Shown here in pieces: positions 1 to 12,624 of a stretch of DNA of 64,000 bases; the stretch's first letter is position 1; the number at the start of each line of letters is the position of its first letter. A model generated the notes under the pieces. It was not told where the DNA came from, ran no database searches, and saw only the letters and a program-made list of their open reading frames with translations. The translations under genes were made by a program, and so were the position numbers. Source of the stretch: Geosiphon pyriformis (Eukaryota; Glomeromycota; Glomeromycetes; Archaeosporales; Geosiphonaceae); NCBI GenBank assembly GCA_016748015.1, contig JAAOMT010000703.1:948445-1012444 (forward strand), read 5' to 3'.

Positions 1-904
1 TAGCACTAGAAATCAATAAAAAAAAGATTCAGTTTCTATTTGGTCAGACCAGTTTTTAAAAACAGATGACTTTACAGAAGATAATTGTTTTGCTTTTAAA
101 ATTGGTAATAATCTGTTGAAAAACACCATATTTGGCAATACAGCCAGTGGTTGATTTTGGCTTATCTGTTTTCATTTTTTAAATCTTTGGTTTTTTTAAC
201 CATATTTTTTAAAAAGATGGTGCTAGTAACACCAAATATAGAAACTATAAAGAGAAAAACCAGCTTGTTGACTGGTCTGTTATTAAAAACTTTTGGGCTC
301 TTAGATAAAATAAAGACAACACTAGAACTAACCTAAGTGTGTTTCTTTGAAAAAACTTTGACTGATAAAAAACCAGCCAAAGATGAAAAAAATGTTTCAA
401 TAGTTACCAAAAACAGCTTTTCATAATTATTAGATAAGAAGAAAGCTTCTAAAACGTTTTGTATAGTTGCTTTTACAACAAAAAAAACTTTTCTGGTTAA
501 AATTTTATTAAAAATTTCAAGAAAAACATTAAATATAGCTTTTTTACTCTTTGCTTTAGTCATAATTATAAAATTAAAATTAATATTAATTATTAATATT
601 AATAATATTTTAAAATGGTTTTTTAACTATTTTTCTTTGAATTTGTAAATTTTTGATTAAATATTTAAAAATTTATTATAGTATTTTTTTAAATTGTATA
701 TTAATTTTTTAAATAATTTTTTAATTAAAATTATAAAATTTTTTAAATTGTAATATTTGTTATAAAAACAATTTGTTTAATGCTTTTTGCTTTTTCAATG
801 GTATTTTTATGTCTGTTATTTTAACTAATTTTGAATATTTTAAAATAATTTGGTTTTTAAAAAATTTTAATAAAATTTTTTTTTACAAGTAATACTTAAA
901 TATA
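1..904. other. AT-rich desert, no supported gene
   Basis: This stretch is A/T-dominated. The short open frames in it (for example 151-336 on + and 333-563 on -) encode only Lys/Phe/Leu-rich low-complexity peptides with no recognisable motif. I read it as decayed repeat sequence, by analogy with the neighbouring ghost elements, but I could not align this part to any readable element in the window. Confidence 0.5.
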
Positions 905-2120
905 ATTTAGTATTATATATCAAACTATTTAATTTAAATTAAGTATAAATTATGTACTTTTTATATGTAATTAGCTATCTAGACCAGTTAAAACAACACT
1001 ATATATTTATTTTAATATCAATAAAACTATTAATATCTGCAAAAAATAAACATAATTTACATAACCCAAAACAAATATTAAAAGACTTAAAAATTTTTAA
1101 AAGTTATATAATACTATTAAAAAACATTAATAAAAAACTACAAATTATCAAAAGCACAAAACCATTACAGAATATTAAATTTTTTTTTACAATTGCTTTA
1201 TATTTAAATTAAACCAATTATATTTTATCATAATAAAAATGTTTAAATTATATACAAAATTTACTATTTTGACAATAGTCAATTTGGAATTTTTAATAAC
1301 TAAAAGAGTTTTCATGTATTAATTTTTAAACACACAATTTTTTTTTAAAATAATATAAATAATATTATTAAATATATAAATTAACAATAATTATAATACA
1401 CATAATAAAAACCAGTCAAAATTAAACATAAACTTTTACAACACTATATGTAATTTTAGTAAACTTTTATGAAAATTAAAATTTATTTTATAAAAGAAAA
1501 AATAATCTAACAATTTAATTTTTTTATAATATAAACACAGAATACTAAAATATTTTCTATTATATAAATATTTATAAATAATAATAAACAAACAGTAATA
1601 CAGAAATTTTATGTAATATAAATACAAATTAATTATAATTTTATTTATATAGCCAACTGTTATATAAAAATTCAGATGTTAAATTAAAAAAAACTTAATT
1701 AAATTAATATTTTTTAACAAAGTTTTATTTATAACTATAATATTTGGCTTAGTTTTTTATTAAACATAACCAACAAACTTGAAAACATTACAAATAAAAT
1801 AATAAATATTATCAAAAACAGTTATATTATCAATTTTAATATATATTTTTTTAATACAAACAAAAAATACAAAGCTTAAATAAAAGATAACAAATTTGTT
1901 TGTTAATTATTTTATTATTTATAATATTTAAATATTTTTTATTTTAAACCATTTAATTTAAAGACTCTTTTTTTTAATTAAATTTATTATGTAATATTTT
2001 TTCAGTTAGTATTAACTGTATAAATTTGGAATTGTTAAATTCAATTTAAACAAACAAATATTTAGTATAAGTTAATTATTCAAGTAGATTACAATACAAC
2101 TAAAGACAAAAATATATCAA
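905..2120 (-). mobile_element. Ghost LINE: decayed 3' half of the LINE family
   Basis: Read against LINE copy B (20.08-21.18 kb, same orientation), this AT-rich stretch aligns almost position for position. The terminal motif begins near 905, the ORF2 C-terminal end follows at about 950-1210, and the part upstream of the C-terminal Cys/His motif matches near 1540-1690. The stretch that in copy B contains the run aacatgtttgtt aligns near 1890-1960. Differences are overwhelmingly C->T and G->A. No coding capacity is left. The alignment was by eye; the far end may extend beyond 2120. Confidence 0.7.
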
Positions 2121-2964
2121 AAAAAAATACAGTTGCTTATAGTTTAGCCAAAAAAAAACCAAATCATTAATTTTAATAATTATTAAAAAATAATTTTTAA
2201 TAAAATAAAACTTATTAAAATCTAAAATACTTAAAAACAATTTGTAATATATAACAAAAAAATTGTTAAAAAAAGTTTTATAATTTAAAAAGCCAAGCTT
2301 TTATTAAATAATTATTAAACAAAAGATGTTGTTTTAATTAAAAATTTTATTATTATTAAAAAAAACTTGATTTAAAAGAATTTGTATTTATATAATTTTT
2401 AACATTAATAAAATTTTTAGATAATAATATATTATGTATTATTATGTATATTCCAATTTTATTTATCTTTATTATAGCAAAATATATAATTTTTGTAATT
2501 TTTTAACAATATAATTAAACTTTTATAATTTTTAATAAAGTAATTTATAATATTATTTTGTTATATTTAGTATAATTATTAGTGTTTTAGCTTATTTTAA
2601 TGTTTTAGATTTAAGTATTAATATTAAGATTAATAGTATATTTTTATTAATAATAGTTAAATTATAAATTATAACTTTAATGCTTAAATGTATTTTTTTT
2701 TAATAATATAATTATTAATTTAAATAATTAAGTGGTTTTAAATACTTGTATTAATAAAATATATTTAATAATATTAAATTATAGAAGCTATTGCTAAATA
2801 AATAAAAAATATTATAAATATTATTAAAAAAAAGTTGTTGGTTATTTAATCTAAGATTAAAAATTATTTTGAAGTTTTTAGTAATAATTATGCTAATAAG
2901 AATACTAAATACATTTATATATTATTATTTTATTTAAAACATATATAAAGCTATTAAAAAACAA
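2121..2964. other. AT-rich desert before LINE copy A
   Basis: Extremely A/T-rich, with no open frame or motif that I can support. It may be a further decayed part of the ghost LINE to its left, but I did not establish an alignment. Confidence 0.4.
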
Positions 2965-3094
2965 AAAACTTCTTTCTTTCCTACATCCCAAATTCCCCAA
3001 AGAGCATGTTTTTGAAAATAGTTTCTTTGTTTTTTGTTTTTTCTACTTGCTATATTTTACTATTTCTCTTACAAATAATCCATTTATTGTGGAC

Positions 3095-4994
3095 CTGAAA
3101 GCTGCTCCCGGCGGTGGTATGTTGGATAAGAAAGCTTCTGTTGGTGCTTTTTCTAGTTCTACTGGTGGTCCTTCCTCTCAAAAGAAAAGGGTTTCCCTTC
3201 ACCATATGAATCAGTCTGGTGATAAAAAAAAAGCTGCTTTGGCCAAACCTTGTTCTAAAGAAAGTCAATACTCAGATATGGAAAGTGATTCTGGTGACAG
3301 TGTTGCTAGTGACATATTGGCTGGTGGTGGCAGTAGTTCTCTCCTTGGCTTGGCTGCAACAACTCCTAAGGCAAAGAAGGTTAAGAATAATTTGAACTGT
3401 GGTTCCCCTCTTGGTTTCTTGGATTATAACATGGATGATGATAATGGTGGTCCCCTTCCTCCTCCTCTTGGTATCTCTCTGGACAAAATTTGGTTAGACC
3501 CTAAAATTATTAAGACTCAAGTTGAAGTAACAGTTAAGAAATCATTTGCTTTGAATATTAATATATCAAATGTGGAAGGCAAATTGGTGATGGCGAAGAC
3601 TCAGCTCATAAGAAAAATTTTCTCAAAAATCAATGGTTTTGGGGGGGGCCACTACCTCCTCAAAATTTGAAGGAATCATCAGATCTACATTCACATTAGA
3701 AGAAAGCATGAAAAAAGCTGCATTATTGGTTGAAGAAAATAGGATCATCATAAACACCGATCTTAAGAGACAAGGAGTGCATTCAGATCGGGCTGTGGTA
3801 ATAAAAGAGATTCTCATGGACATGCCAAAAGAAATGATTATTGCCGCAATATTCAAGTATGGTCAGATTGTGTCTATCAAAGTTCAGTTAATTGGGCTGT
3901 AACAGAAGGCTGTAGTGGAGTTCACCGAATCTAGCCAGGCTGATCTGTTAGCATCAAAGTGGTCATTCTTAATTGAGAAGAATTCTGTGCGTGTGGCCAA
4001 GACTGTGAGAGATTGTGGGACATGGGCTTTTAGAAATCAATTCAGAGTGCTTCTGTTCACATTGCCAGTAAGAATGACAGTTTATGATCTTGGAACTCTT
4101 TTGGAAAAGGCCAGTGGGAAAACTTGTATCATCAATTGTTCATTGGAGACTGGCAATAGAACTCACTATGCTGTAGTCTGTTTTGAATCTGATGAAGCTA
4201 TGGAGTCAGCTTTTTGCACAGAGCCAATCTTTGGTAGTGTGAAACTCTCATGGGCTAGGTTGGATTTAGTTTGCTGTGAACAGTGTGGGAAATTTGGTCA
4301 TTCTGCCTTAGAATGTGATGCTGAGGTTGCGTTAGCTTTTCAGTCATCCAAGTCATTTAAAAAGCCTGCTAACTTGGATACTCATCTCCAGCTGGCCAAA
4401 TTATATGCTAAAAAGAAGGTTCCAATCTTTCGTCCTGTTGCTTTTGGAGGCAAATTCTGGATCCAAGTGGTCTCAGTTGCTTCAGTCTCTCATGGTTCTC
4501 ATGATGGCTCTGGTTCTGGTTCTCTGTCCTTTGATGCTTCAAGTCCTGGTGGTACCCCTCCCCCTTTTTCTATGGTCGATTCCCTTTTGGGTACACATTT
4601 GGCACATTTGGAACACTCTGTAGAGCTTTTATCTGATCAAATTTTGAACATTCTTCTTTGTCTTAACAATCTCAGTTTGGTGCTTTCAGCTCCTCCTTCT
4701 AGTGTGATTCTTTCTGTGGGTACTTCTCACCCATCCATCTCTGATTCTCTTATGGTTGATGACTCTGACTTGGGTTTCAACATGGTGTTAGATGTTCCTT
4801 TGATTCAGCCTATTTCTTTCTCTTCTGGCAATGACAATTCTCAATTGGGTCTGAGCAGTTCCAAGGTGCTAACTTCTAAAATTGGCATTTTAGAGTCAAA
4901 GTTGGCTGCTCTCGATGCCTCCATTGGCTTGATTTTGGCGAAGTTAGAGCAGATGTGTACTGGTTTGGGTCCTCTAGTCCTCTCTTTGTCTTAA
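3095..4994 (+). pseudogene. LINE copy A ORF1 (CCHC nucleic-acid-binding protein), broken
   Basis: The ORF1 product of LINEs binds the element RNA and acts as a chaperone during target-primed reverse transcription. The frame starts near 3095, where a GTG stands at the position of copy B's ATG. It runs through a Ser/Gly/Pro-rich N-terminal part to an eight-G run at about 3641-3648, where copy B has GGGGAGG. The extra base shifts the frame by +1 and it then continues to 4994. A TAA at 3900-3902 replaces a Trp codon of copy B. A zinc knuckle, CEQCGKFGHSALEC (CX2CX4HX4C), lies near 4279-4320 and is intact here, whereas in copy B its second Cys is Tyr. The C-terminal part is Ser/Leu-rich. Confidence 0.85.
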
Positions 4995-7900
4995 TGACCA
5001 GTTATATTTGGAAAATTGCCACATGTAATATTAGGGGAATGAACAATCCTGCAAAACAGAAGGATGTTATTTGTTGGCATAAAGAAATGAACAATATGAT
5101 TTCAATTGTTACTGAGACTAAGTTGAAAAATGGGATTTGCCCTTGGATCATGAACAAGTTTGTTGGCATTCGGGTTTTTACTTCTGGTTTGAATTTTGGT
5201 CACATGGGTTTTGGGGTTGCAATCATTATGAACAATTTCTTGGCTCGGCATGTGTGTAAGGTTTCGGACATTCCTGGCCAGTTTCTTTCTATCAAACTTC
5301 TTTTCAAAAATAAACTGTCTGTGTTAGTTTTGGGGCTGTATGCTGAATCATCTTTGGCAGTATGTTTCTCTTAAGCAAATGATATCAATTCTTTGATTGC
5401 GAAGGCAGTAAATGAGTCTTCCTTTATTATCTTGGGTGAGGATTTCAATAAAGATGGTTCTCACAAAAGTGCCAGCTTCAGAAAATGTTTTGATTTGGGT
5501 TTGGTCAACTCCTTGAGTGGAAGCTTGTTTGGAAAGGAAGCTACATGGGCCAATTCTCATGGAGTGGCTAAAATTATTGATTATGTGTTTGTGTTATCGA
5601 GTCTAGTTAATGCAATTCTGGATTGTGATGTGTCTGGTGTTAAAGAATATTTTGATACTAATCATAAAGCTGTTTCTGTTTCTATGGGTCTTGGTGGTTT
5701 GCTGGATGCGCAGTTGAACACATTGCACAAACAAGTGAATAAGAATCATTGGAAGTACAATTTTGTGGATGCTGGTGATGCTGAATAGATCAAGTTTAAA
5801 GAGGATATGTTGGCAAATGCTGCCATGTTTCATGATGAATTTTATGCTGCCAAGATGAGTCTGGACCTGGACACAATGTGGGGTCACCTTCGCCAAGTGG
5901 TGTGTTTGTCGGCTAAGAATGTTTTCAAAAAAAAGTGGTTTAAAGGTTTCAATAGTGTCTATAATAAAGTATTATCCAGATTTCACAAATTAGAACTTTT
6001 GGTGTCAAAGATTGTCAAACCCTCTCATCTGGTCTCTCATGGGGAGTTTGCTTCTCTACTTGATACATGGAAAGGGATTGATCCTGCTAATGCTTCTGTT
6101 GTGGATTCTCTCTTTCTTTCGGGTTCCCATTTTGATACTATTCATTCAGCTTTGGCCAAGATCAGGAAATCCTACTGTTCATCTAAGTTGTCAGAATCAA
6201 ACCATGCCAAAGAATCTCAGATCAAGTCGGCGATTGACAAAAGAATAGAGAGTTTTGAGTTGAACAAAGGTCATACTGTACATAGTGTTTTGGAGTGACC
6301 CTTCCGCAAGATGGTTTTGGACCATTTGGTGGTAGGAGATGAGCTGGTGTTAGATCCTGCTCCAGTAAAGTCCAAGGTGGATGAGATTATAGAAGGTTGG
6401 ACTAGAAAGCGAAGGGTGGTGCTCGATGTTAATGATGAGTGGTTTTGCCAGTATTGTTCTCTAGGTTATGTTTTCAACAAAGCTTTTTCTGGTGTGATGG
6501 GTTTGATTGACTTTGATAAACTGTTTGGGGTTGTTTCCAACCTGCTGGATGGCAAAGCTGCTGGCCTTTTAGGTATTTCAAATAAGCTTTGAAAACATTG
6601 CGATATTTTGGTCCTTAATATACTCTTGGTGCTTTTGAACTCTTGTTTATCTGAGGAATCTGTCCCTGGCCCCTGGAGGGAAGCTTGGGTTTCAATAATT
6701 TCCAAACCATATGAATGGGAGGGTGTTCTTACAAATACTCATCCTATTGCACTAATTGAGACGGCTCACAAGATTCTCTCTAAAATACTCTCAGACAGGA
6801 TTTCTTTAGCATACAGCACTTATAATGTCCTTTGTGGTGACAATTTTTTGGTTTTGAAAGGTATGACGACACAGTCTCCCATTTTTGCAGTTGGTTCGGT
6901 TGTTGAGGATGCTCTGGAAAAGAACTGAGAACTTTAGCTGGTCTTGTAGGATATGAGGAAAGTGTATGATTTGGTTGGCTGGGAGCATTTGGAAAAGTGC
7001 CTGGTCAGAATTAAAATATGCAACAGGTTCATTCAGTTTTTTGGCAGCATTCACAAAAGTCGCACTAATCAAGTCATGACAAATTTTGGTTTGACAGATG
7101 GTTATTGGGTCTATGATAGTTTAGATCAAGGAGAGGTCTTTTCTCCCCTTCTGTGGTGCATTTTTTATGATCTCCTTTTGTGCGAAGTCAAGTGTCAGAA
7201 GAGTATGTGTGAGTACAGGCTAATTTCTCATTTTGTTTCCAAGAGTGGTCATGTTGAGTCACAGGCTGAGCTTTCTTTCTGTTTTGCTGCTGGCACCTTT
7301 GTTGATGATATGATTTGGATTGGCAGTAGTCAGAGTGCTACTCAACACATTTTGGATGTTGCTAGCGAGTTTTTCCAGATTAATGACATTTCAATAAACA
7401 ATGACAAGACTGTAGCTATTCCTATCAATTGTAGGGTTGGTAATCTCGCTCTTTTCATTAGTGGTTCACCTATCTCTGTTGCCAAAAAAGGTGAATCCCA
7501 TTGGTATCTGGGCATATTTCTGTCGACTGAGGGTTTTTCCAGACCTAGTTTAGCTAAAGTGCATTTGGACGTTCGTTTCTTTACAAATTTGGTTCTAAAA
7601 AAAGCTATCTTAGATAAGCAGTTCTTATATTTGGTTTCAGTGATTCTCCAGCCTATTATTAGCTACAGGACACAATTTAGCTTTGTTCTTATCAGCATTT
7701 GCAACAAGTGAGATGCTATGATTTGTAAAGATTTGAAGCTCAAATCTGGACTTCCACTTAACTTTCCTAGTGATTCGATTCACCACTCCTCCTTTTATGG
7801 TTTGAAATCTTTTCTGCAGATTCAGTCTGAAGGCAAGGTTGCTTCTCTTATTAATTTTGCCAACTCTGATAGGATTGTGGGACGTTTGTTCTCTTATAGA

Positions 7901-9682
7901 TCTCATGATCTGCAGGTTTTGTGTTGGCACCCTATTCATTCGTTGAGTTCTCCTGTTCGCATTCGTGTTAGCGCCTCTAATAATTTTCTGGCGGGTGTGG
8001 TTCACGTGCTTTATAATTGCAAATTGTCTCTGGGTGGATCCTTTGCCAATTCCTTTCGTGTCAATAGTGGGATGCCCATGTCAACTGTTTTGGGTGAATT
8101 AGTTTTCTCCAGGTGTTTCCTCTCACTTCAGCGGTATGGTGTGGTCTTTATAGACCAAATTTGTGATTGTTATGGTACAGTTTTTGATTGGTCCACATTT
8201 AAGCAATGGAAGAAACTGGACCCCTGTGGCCTTATTCCTGAGTGGTTCAGGCTTTCTGCTGTGTTTCTTGCTGGTAAAGACTTCTCTCCTGCTTGCATCC
8301 CAGTTCTTGCTAATACGAGTCCTTTAGACATTCTGGGTTCTTTTGGCTTTGTGTCTATCTGTGATTGTCTTTCACAGGTTAATGCAAGGGTGTTGTCTGT
8401 CTATACTGATGGGTCATTGAGAAATTTGGGTACAGTTGGCTGTAAAGTGAGTGCTGCGGCTTTTTTTGAGGACATTGGTATGAGTTTGGGTGTTGGTGTG
8501 TCTGGCTTGATGTCATCTACCATGGCTGAGTTACAGGCAATTGCATTGGCTTTCGAGTGTGTTCCTGTTTTTAGTAATGTCCATTTGTTTTTGGATAATC
8601 AGTCTGCTTTGGATGCTTGCAAATCGGAATTGGGTATGATGGTTCCTGATTTCCAGAATTGATGTTGGATTGAGCGTTAGCACATTACCAATGTCATTTC
8701 CAATAAGGTCCTAAATGTTGCTTGGCACAAAGTCAAAAGTTATTCTGGGGTTTTGGAAAATAAGCATGTTGATGCAATTGCCAGTGCTGATTCTGTTTCT
8801 GACTGGTTTCTTCCTTCTTGCCTAGATGAACACTTTTTGATGGCTGATGGCAACATTGTCTCTGGCAATTCATGGCACTTTGTCCGTGACACTTTTCATG
8901 CCATGTGTCGTGCACATTGGGAAGTGGGGTCTGGTTCTAAGTTTTTGCCTGACAATTTGTGGGCTGATGTTAATTGGTCTCGCTCTTCTTTAGTGTGGCA
9001 TCCTGATTTGCATATGGCCACCAGTTTCACTAGCAGGATTTTGGCTAATGCGTGCTCTTATTTTATGAAGGCTTTGCATCATCGGTTGCCTGTGGCTGTT
9101 CAAAAATGGCTTTATAATAGACTTTATCCCAGTGTGTTGTGTCTATATTGTGGTGATATGGAGGTGTCGGATCATGTTTTTTCTTGTGAAATCGATAATT
9201 CTGCTCAGTGTCAGTTGTTGGATTCTCACATGAACATTTGGAAAACACTTTCTGGTTCTTCTGTCTCTTCTTCATGTTTGTTGCAGTTGTTGTTGTCTTG
9301 TGTTTTAGGTTCCTCAGTGTCCATGGCTCTTCATAAGAGTTTTGTTTTTGATAATTGGTTTTGTGAAGCTGTCTCTATCTTCCATAGTCCCAAGGTGGCA
9401 TGTTTGAAGGTCATTGATTTTGCACATTCTCTTGGTCTCACTTTTAGAGATGAGATATGATTGGTTCGTGCCAAACATTGTGCCTATATAGAAAAGCATG
9501 GACTGATTCCTTTAGATGGCTCGTCTCCTACTTTGGTCTTTGGTTTGACTTTGCGTCTTTTCACTGGTGTGATTGATTTGCTTGGTATTGATGAAGCTTT
9601 TGGTGTGCATTTTGGTTTTTGCAAGTTTTGTATGTTTTTCTCCGGCATTGGTAATTTAGTTTCTGTCTATATAGCTGCATAA
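4994..9682 (+). pseudogene. LINE copy A ORF2 (endonuclease-RT-RNase H), stop-ridden
   Basis: The product would nick DNA and copy the LINE RNA by target-primed reverse transcription. Its ATG at 4994 overlaps the ORF1 stop. Visible in order: APE-type endonuclease with CNIRGMNN, TETKL, GEDFN and DYVF (about 5010-5690); RT with FVDD at about 7300 and the following palm and thumb region; RNase H with YTDGS near 8400, ELQAIALAFE and LDNQSAL; and a C-terminal zinc motif, CLYCGDMEVSDHVFSC, near 9140-9187. In-frame stops at 5372, 5786, 6296, 6590 and 6926, and others downstream, mostly sit where sister copies have Trp, Gln or Arg codons, so C->T/G->A explains them. No frameshift was found in 4.7 kb. 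Confidence 0.88.
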
Positions 9683-9815
9683 TGTTGTTCTGACTGGTCT
9701 GAATGGCTAGTCACATGTAGAAAATGCATGATTTATCCCTAGTTTAGATTATTTCTTTGATGTATAGTGCTAAGTTGTGTATAGACCTCACTCATTAAAT
9801 TAATAAAAAAAAATA

Positions 9816-11830
9816 AAGCTATTTGTCAAATTTATTAAAAAAATAAGTTTAAAATTAATGTAATTATTAATATAATTACAAAAATTAATTGGTTTTATAC
9901 TATAATAATTTAATAATTTAATATTTATATAATATTTAGATTTATAAATAAGACTTTAATTAATTTATATATTTATATTATAAAAACAATATATAAAAAA
10001 TTATTTATTGCTATTAAAAAATATTTTTATAATAGATTATATTTAAAGATTTTGTGTATTTTTTATGAAAAAATTAAGTTTTTAAATCATATATTTATAT
10101 ATAATTTTGATAATAATAATTAAGTTTTACTTTTAAGTTCTTATATTAAATATTAAAAATCTTTAATTGCTAATTTTTTTTGTTTTTAGTATTGTATATT
10201 TTATTTTTTTGTTTATTAAATGTTATTATGTATTCTATTTTGGTTAAAAAATTTATTTTAAAAAACTAATATTATAAAGCTTTAAATGTTTTTAATAATA
10301 CTAAATTTATTATTTTAAAATTAATTGATTTTGTGTAAAACTTAATAATTATACATAAAAATTATATATAATTTCTTAAGACCAAGTATAAAACTGATTT
10401 AAAAAAACATGATTTGGTAGTATAAAATAGCTTATTATTAAGTTTTAATTATAATTAACCAAATAGTTATTTAAAATTAATAAAACTTATAATATTATAT
10501 TATATTAAATAGATTTTATTTATTAATAAATAAATAAAAATAAAATTTTAATTTTAATTAATATATATTTAATTATATTAAAATAATTATTAAAGTTTTT
10601 TATAAAATTTTTATTTAATATTTATTATTAAATAATTTTGTTTAAAATTATGTTATTTAAATTATATTATACTTAAAATAAATATTTTAATATAATATTT
10701 TTACAACTTTGTAATAAATATATTTAAAAACTATTATATAATTATATTTTTAAATTTTTTTGTTAATTTGTTTATTTATTTGTATTAATAGCAAAATTTA
10801 TAAAAAACAAATTTATTAAATTACTTAAATAATATTATGTATAAATTTTAATTAATAAACAAAAGTACCAAAAATTTACAAAATATGTTTTTATATTTAT
10901 AAAAAATAATTTTATTTTATTTTTTAATTAATATTTGTTTATTAATTAATTTATTATTTTAAATAATATATATTTAAAAAGTTTATTTTAAAATTTATAA
11001 TACATAAATATTTAGTTTTTTTAATATTATTTATTATATATTAAACAATTTTTATATTTTTATGTAATTTAAAAAATACAAATATATAAAAAAATATAAA
11101 TTATATTATTTTAATTAAATTAAAAAATATATGTTATTTATTTTTTCGATTTTTATAATATAAAATAAAATTTAAAATTATTAAAAATACAAGTAACAGT
11201 TCTGTTTATTTCAAATTGTATACATATAATTATCTTTATTAATAATATGTTTTTATTTAGCTTTTAATAAAACATTTAAAATTAATAATAAAATTATAAA
11301 ATATTTTAACTTATATAGATTATTTTGAATAATTTTGTTCTATTTCTAATAAGTAAATTGTAAATATAGACATAGAGTTACAAAAACAATAATTGAAAAT
11401 AATACTCTAAAAATACAATATAAATAATAAATTTAATAAAAACATAATTTTGTTGTTGTAATAATATTTATAGTATTTTATGTATATTATTTTATTAAAC
11501 TATTTATTTTTGTCTTATTAAAAACATTTTGATAATATTGCCAAAAAATTTTAATAATATTTATATTAGTAATCTTTTATTAAAACAACAAAAATAATAG
11601 TAAAATTATTAAAAAGATGCAAATATAAAAGATAAGGATAATATTTTTAACTGTTTTTTAATATTTAAAAAATCAATATATAAATATAAACATTATACTT
11701 TGTCTTTTTTTATTGATTTTTTTTCTGTAATACATTTTATTCTTAATCAAATATAAATTTTTTTTTAAATATCTAAGTTTTTTTTTGATTTATTTCTAAA
11801 TTTTTACTTTTTGAATGAAATTTATTTTAA
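9816..11830. other. AT-rich desert
   Basis: About 2 kb of A/T-dominated sequence follows the A-rich tail of LINE copy A. I see no open frame, RNA gene or recognisable repeat boundary. By analogy with the ghosts at 905-2120 and 16380-19100 it is probably decayed transposon, but I could not align it. Confidence 0.45.
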
Positions 11831-11835
11831 CGATT

Positions 11836-12624
11836 GTGATTATGAGGGCACATAATTTCAACGATAATTTTTCCAGGAACATTCGGAAATATGTCATACA
11901 GCACGTCCACTTTTGCTGTCCTTATGCAGAATACGGATGTACTTGGACGGGACGGCGAGCTAGTTTATCACAAATACATAATCCATCATGTGTTTACGAA
12001 TCTCTTTAAAATTTACCGGCGATGCACTGATACTTTAGAACATGAAAATCTTCAGCTTCGAAGCAAAGTTCAAGAACTTCAGGGCACTACAAAATCAATC
12101 TCAACATTATCCAACTGGTTAGTTGTTATGTTTCCGTCTTATTTCCCAGACTCGAAAGCTCCTGTGAACATAGACGGGAAACCTTCCACCATCCCTCAAG
12201 ATATTTTGCTCTCTGAAAATGAGCAGATTAAAAATGATTTAGGAAATTTAAACATTAAGCTCGCTGATTTAGAACTGACTGAGAGCTTATAAATGCAAGA
12301 AGAGATGCAAAGCCTAAAAGCTTTATGTCATGGAATGAGAATGCAAATACATTATTCGCTTGTAGAAGGACGAGGTGGCGAGCCTTCGATTAATTCTTTA
12401 CCGCTAAATGATGTTTGAAATACATCTGGTTCTTTGGGATCACCAGGCCTCAATAACCTCCAGTTACATCCGTCCATTCGGCGAGCGGAAATACTTTGTC
12501 CGGAAATTCTGGAGGTGGGTCCCAAGCTTCCACTTTTAAAACTAAACCTCCAGCAAACATTCCAGATATAGAAATTGACCGCTCGAATACAAATCTCAAT
12601 GTTGCTGTCGGGTATGCTAATTGA
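11836..12624 (+). pseudogene. TRAF-type zinc-finger/coiled-coil gene, 5'-truncated and broken
   Basis: The first readable part carries a TRAF-type zinc finger, HFCCPYAEYGCTWTG, followed by a His and Cys at the spacing of that fold (11890-11990). After a one-base slip near 12006 the frame continues as a coiled-coil-like stretch (HENLQLRSKVQEL onward) to a TAA at 12290-12292 that looks like a mutated Gln codon. Downstream coding (MQEEMQSLKALCHGM onward) can be joined to a Ser/Gly/Asn-rich tail by a possible intron at 12383-12461 and ends at the TGA at 12622. A RING domain, usual upstream in such E3-ligase-like proteins, is missing; the AT desert begins there. The alternative is a live gene with sequencing errors. 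It converges on SPT3. Confidence 0.5.

Larger units (their letters stand above)
2966..9815 (+). mobile_element. LINE retrotransposon copy A (near full length, degenerate)
   Basis: A non-LTR retrotransposon of about 6.8 kb. Order: a short 5' leader shared with copy B (from the run aacttctttctttcc), ORF1 with a CCHC knuckle, ORF2 with APE-type endonuclease, reverse transcriptase, RNase H and a C-terminal CCHC motif, then a conserved 3' UTR ending in an A-rich tail. RNase H plus APE endonuclease suggests the I/Tad-like part of the LINE tree (family knowledge). ORF2 stays in one frame for 4.7 kb and is interrupted only by stop codons; ORF1 has one +1 slip. It therefore looks recently inserted but dead. 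Copies B and C and several 3' scraps belong to the same family. Confidence 0.9.

Noticed and set aside
333-563. Open frames at 151-336 and 333-563 in the left desert
   Set aside because: Low-complexity Lys/Phe/Leu composition, typical of chance frames in AT-rich DNA.
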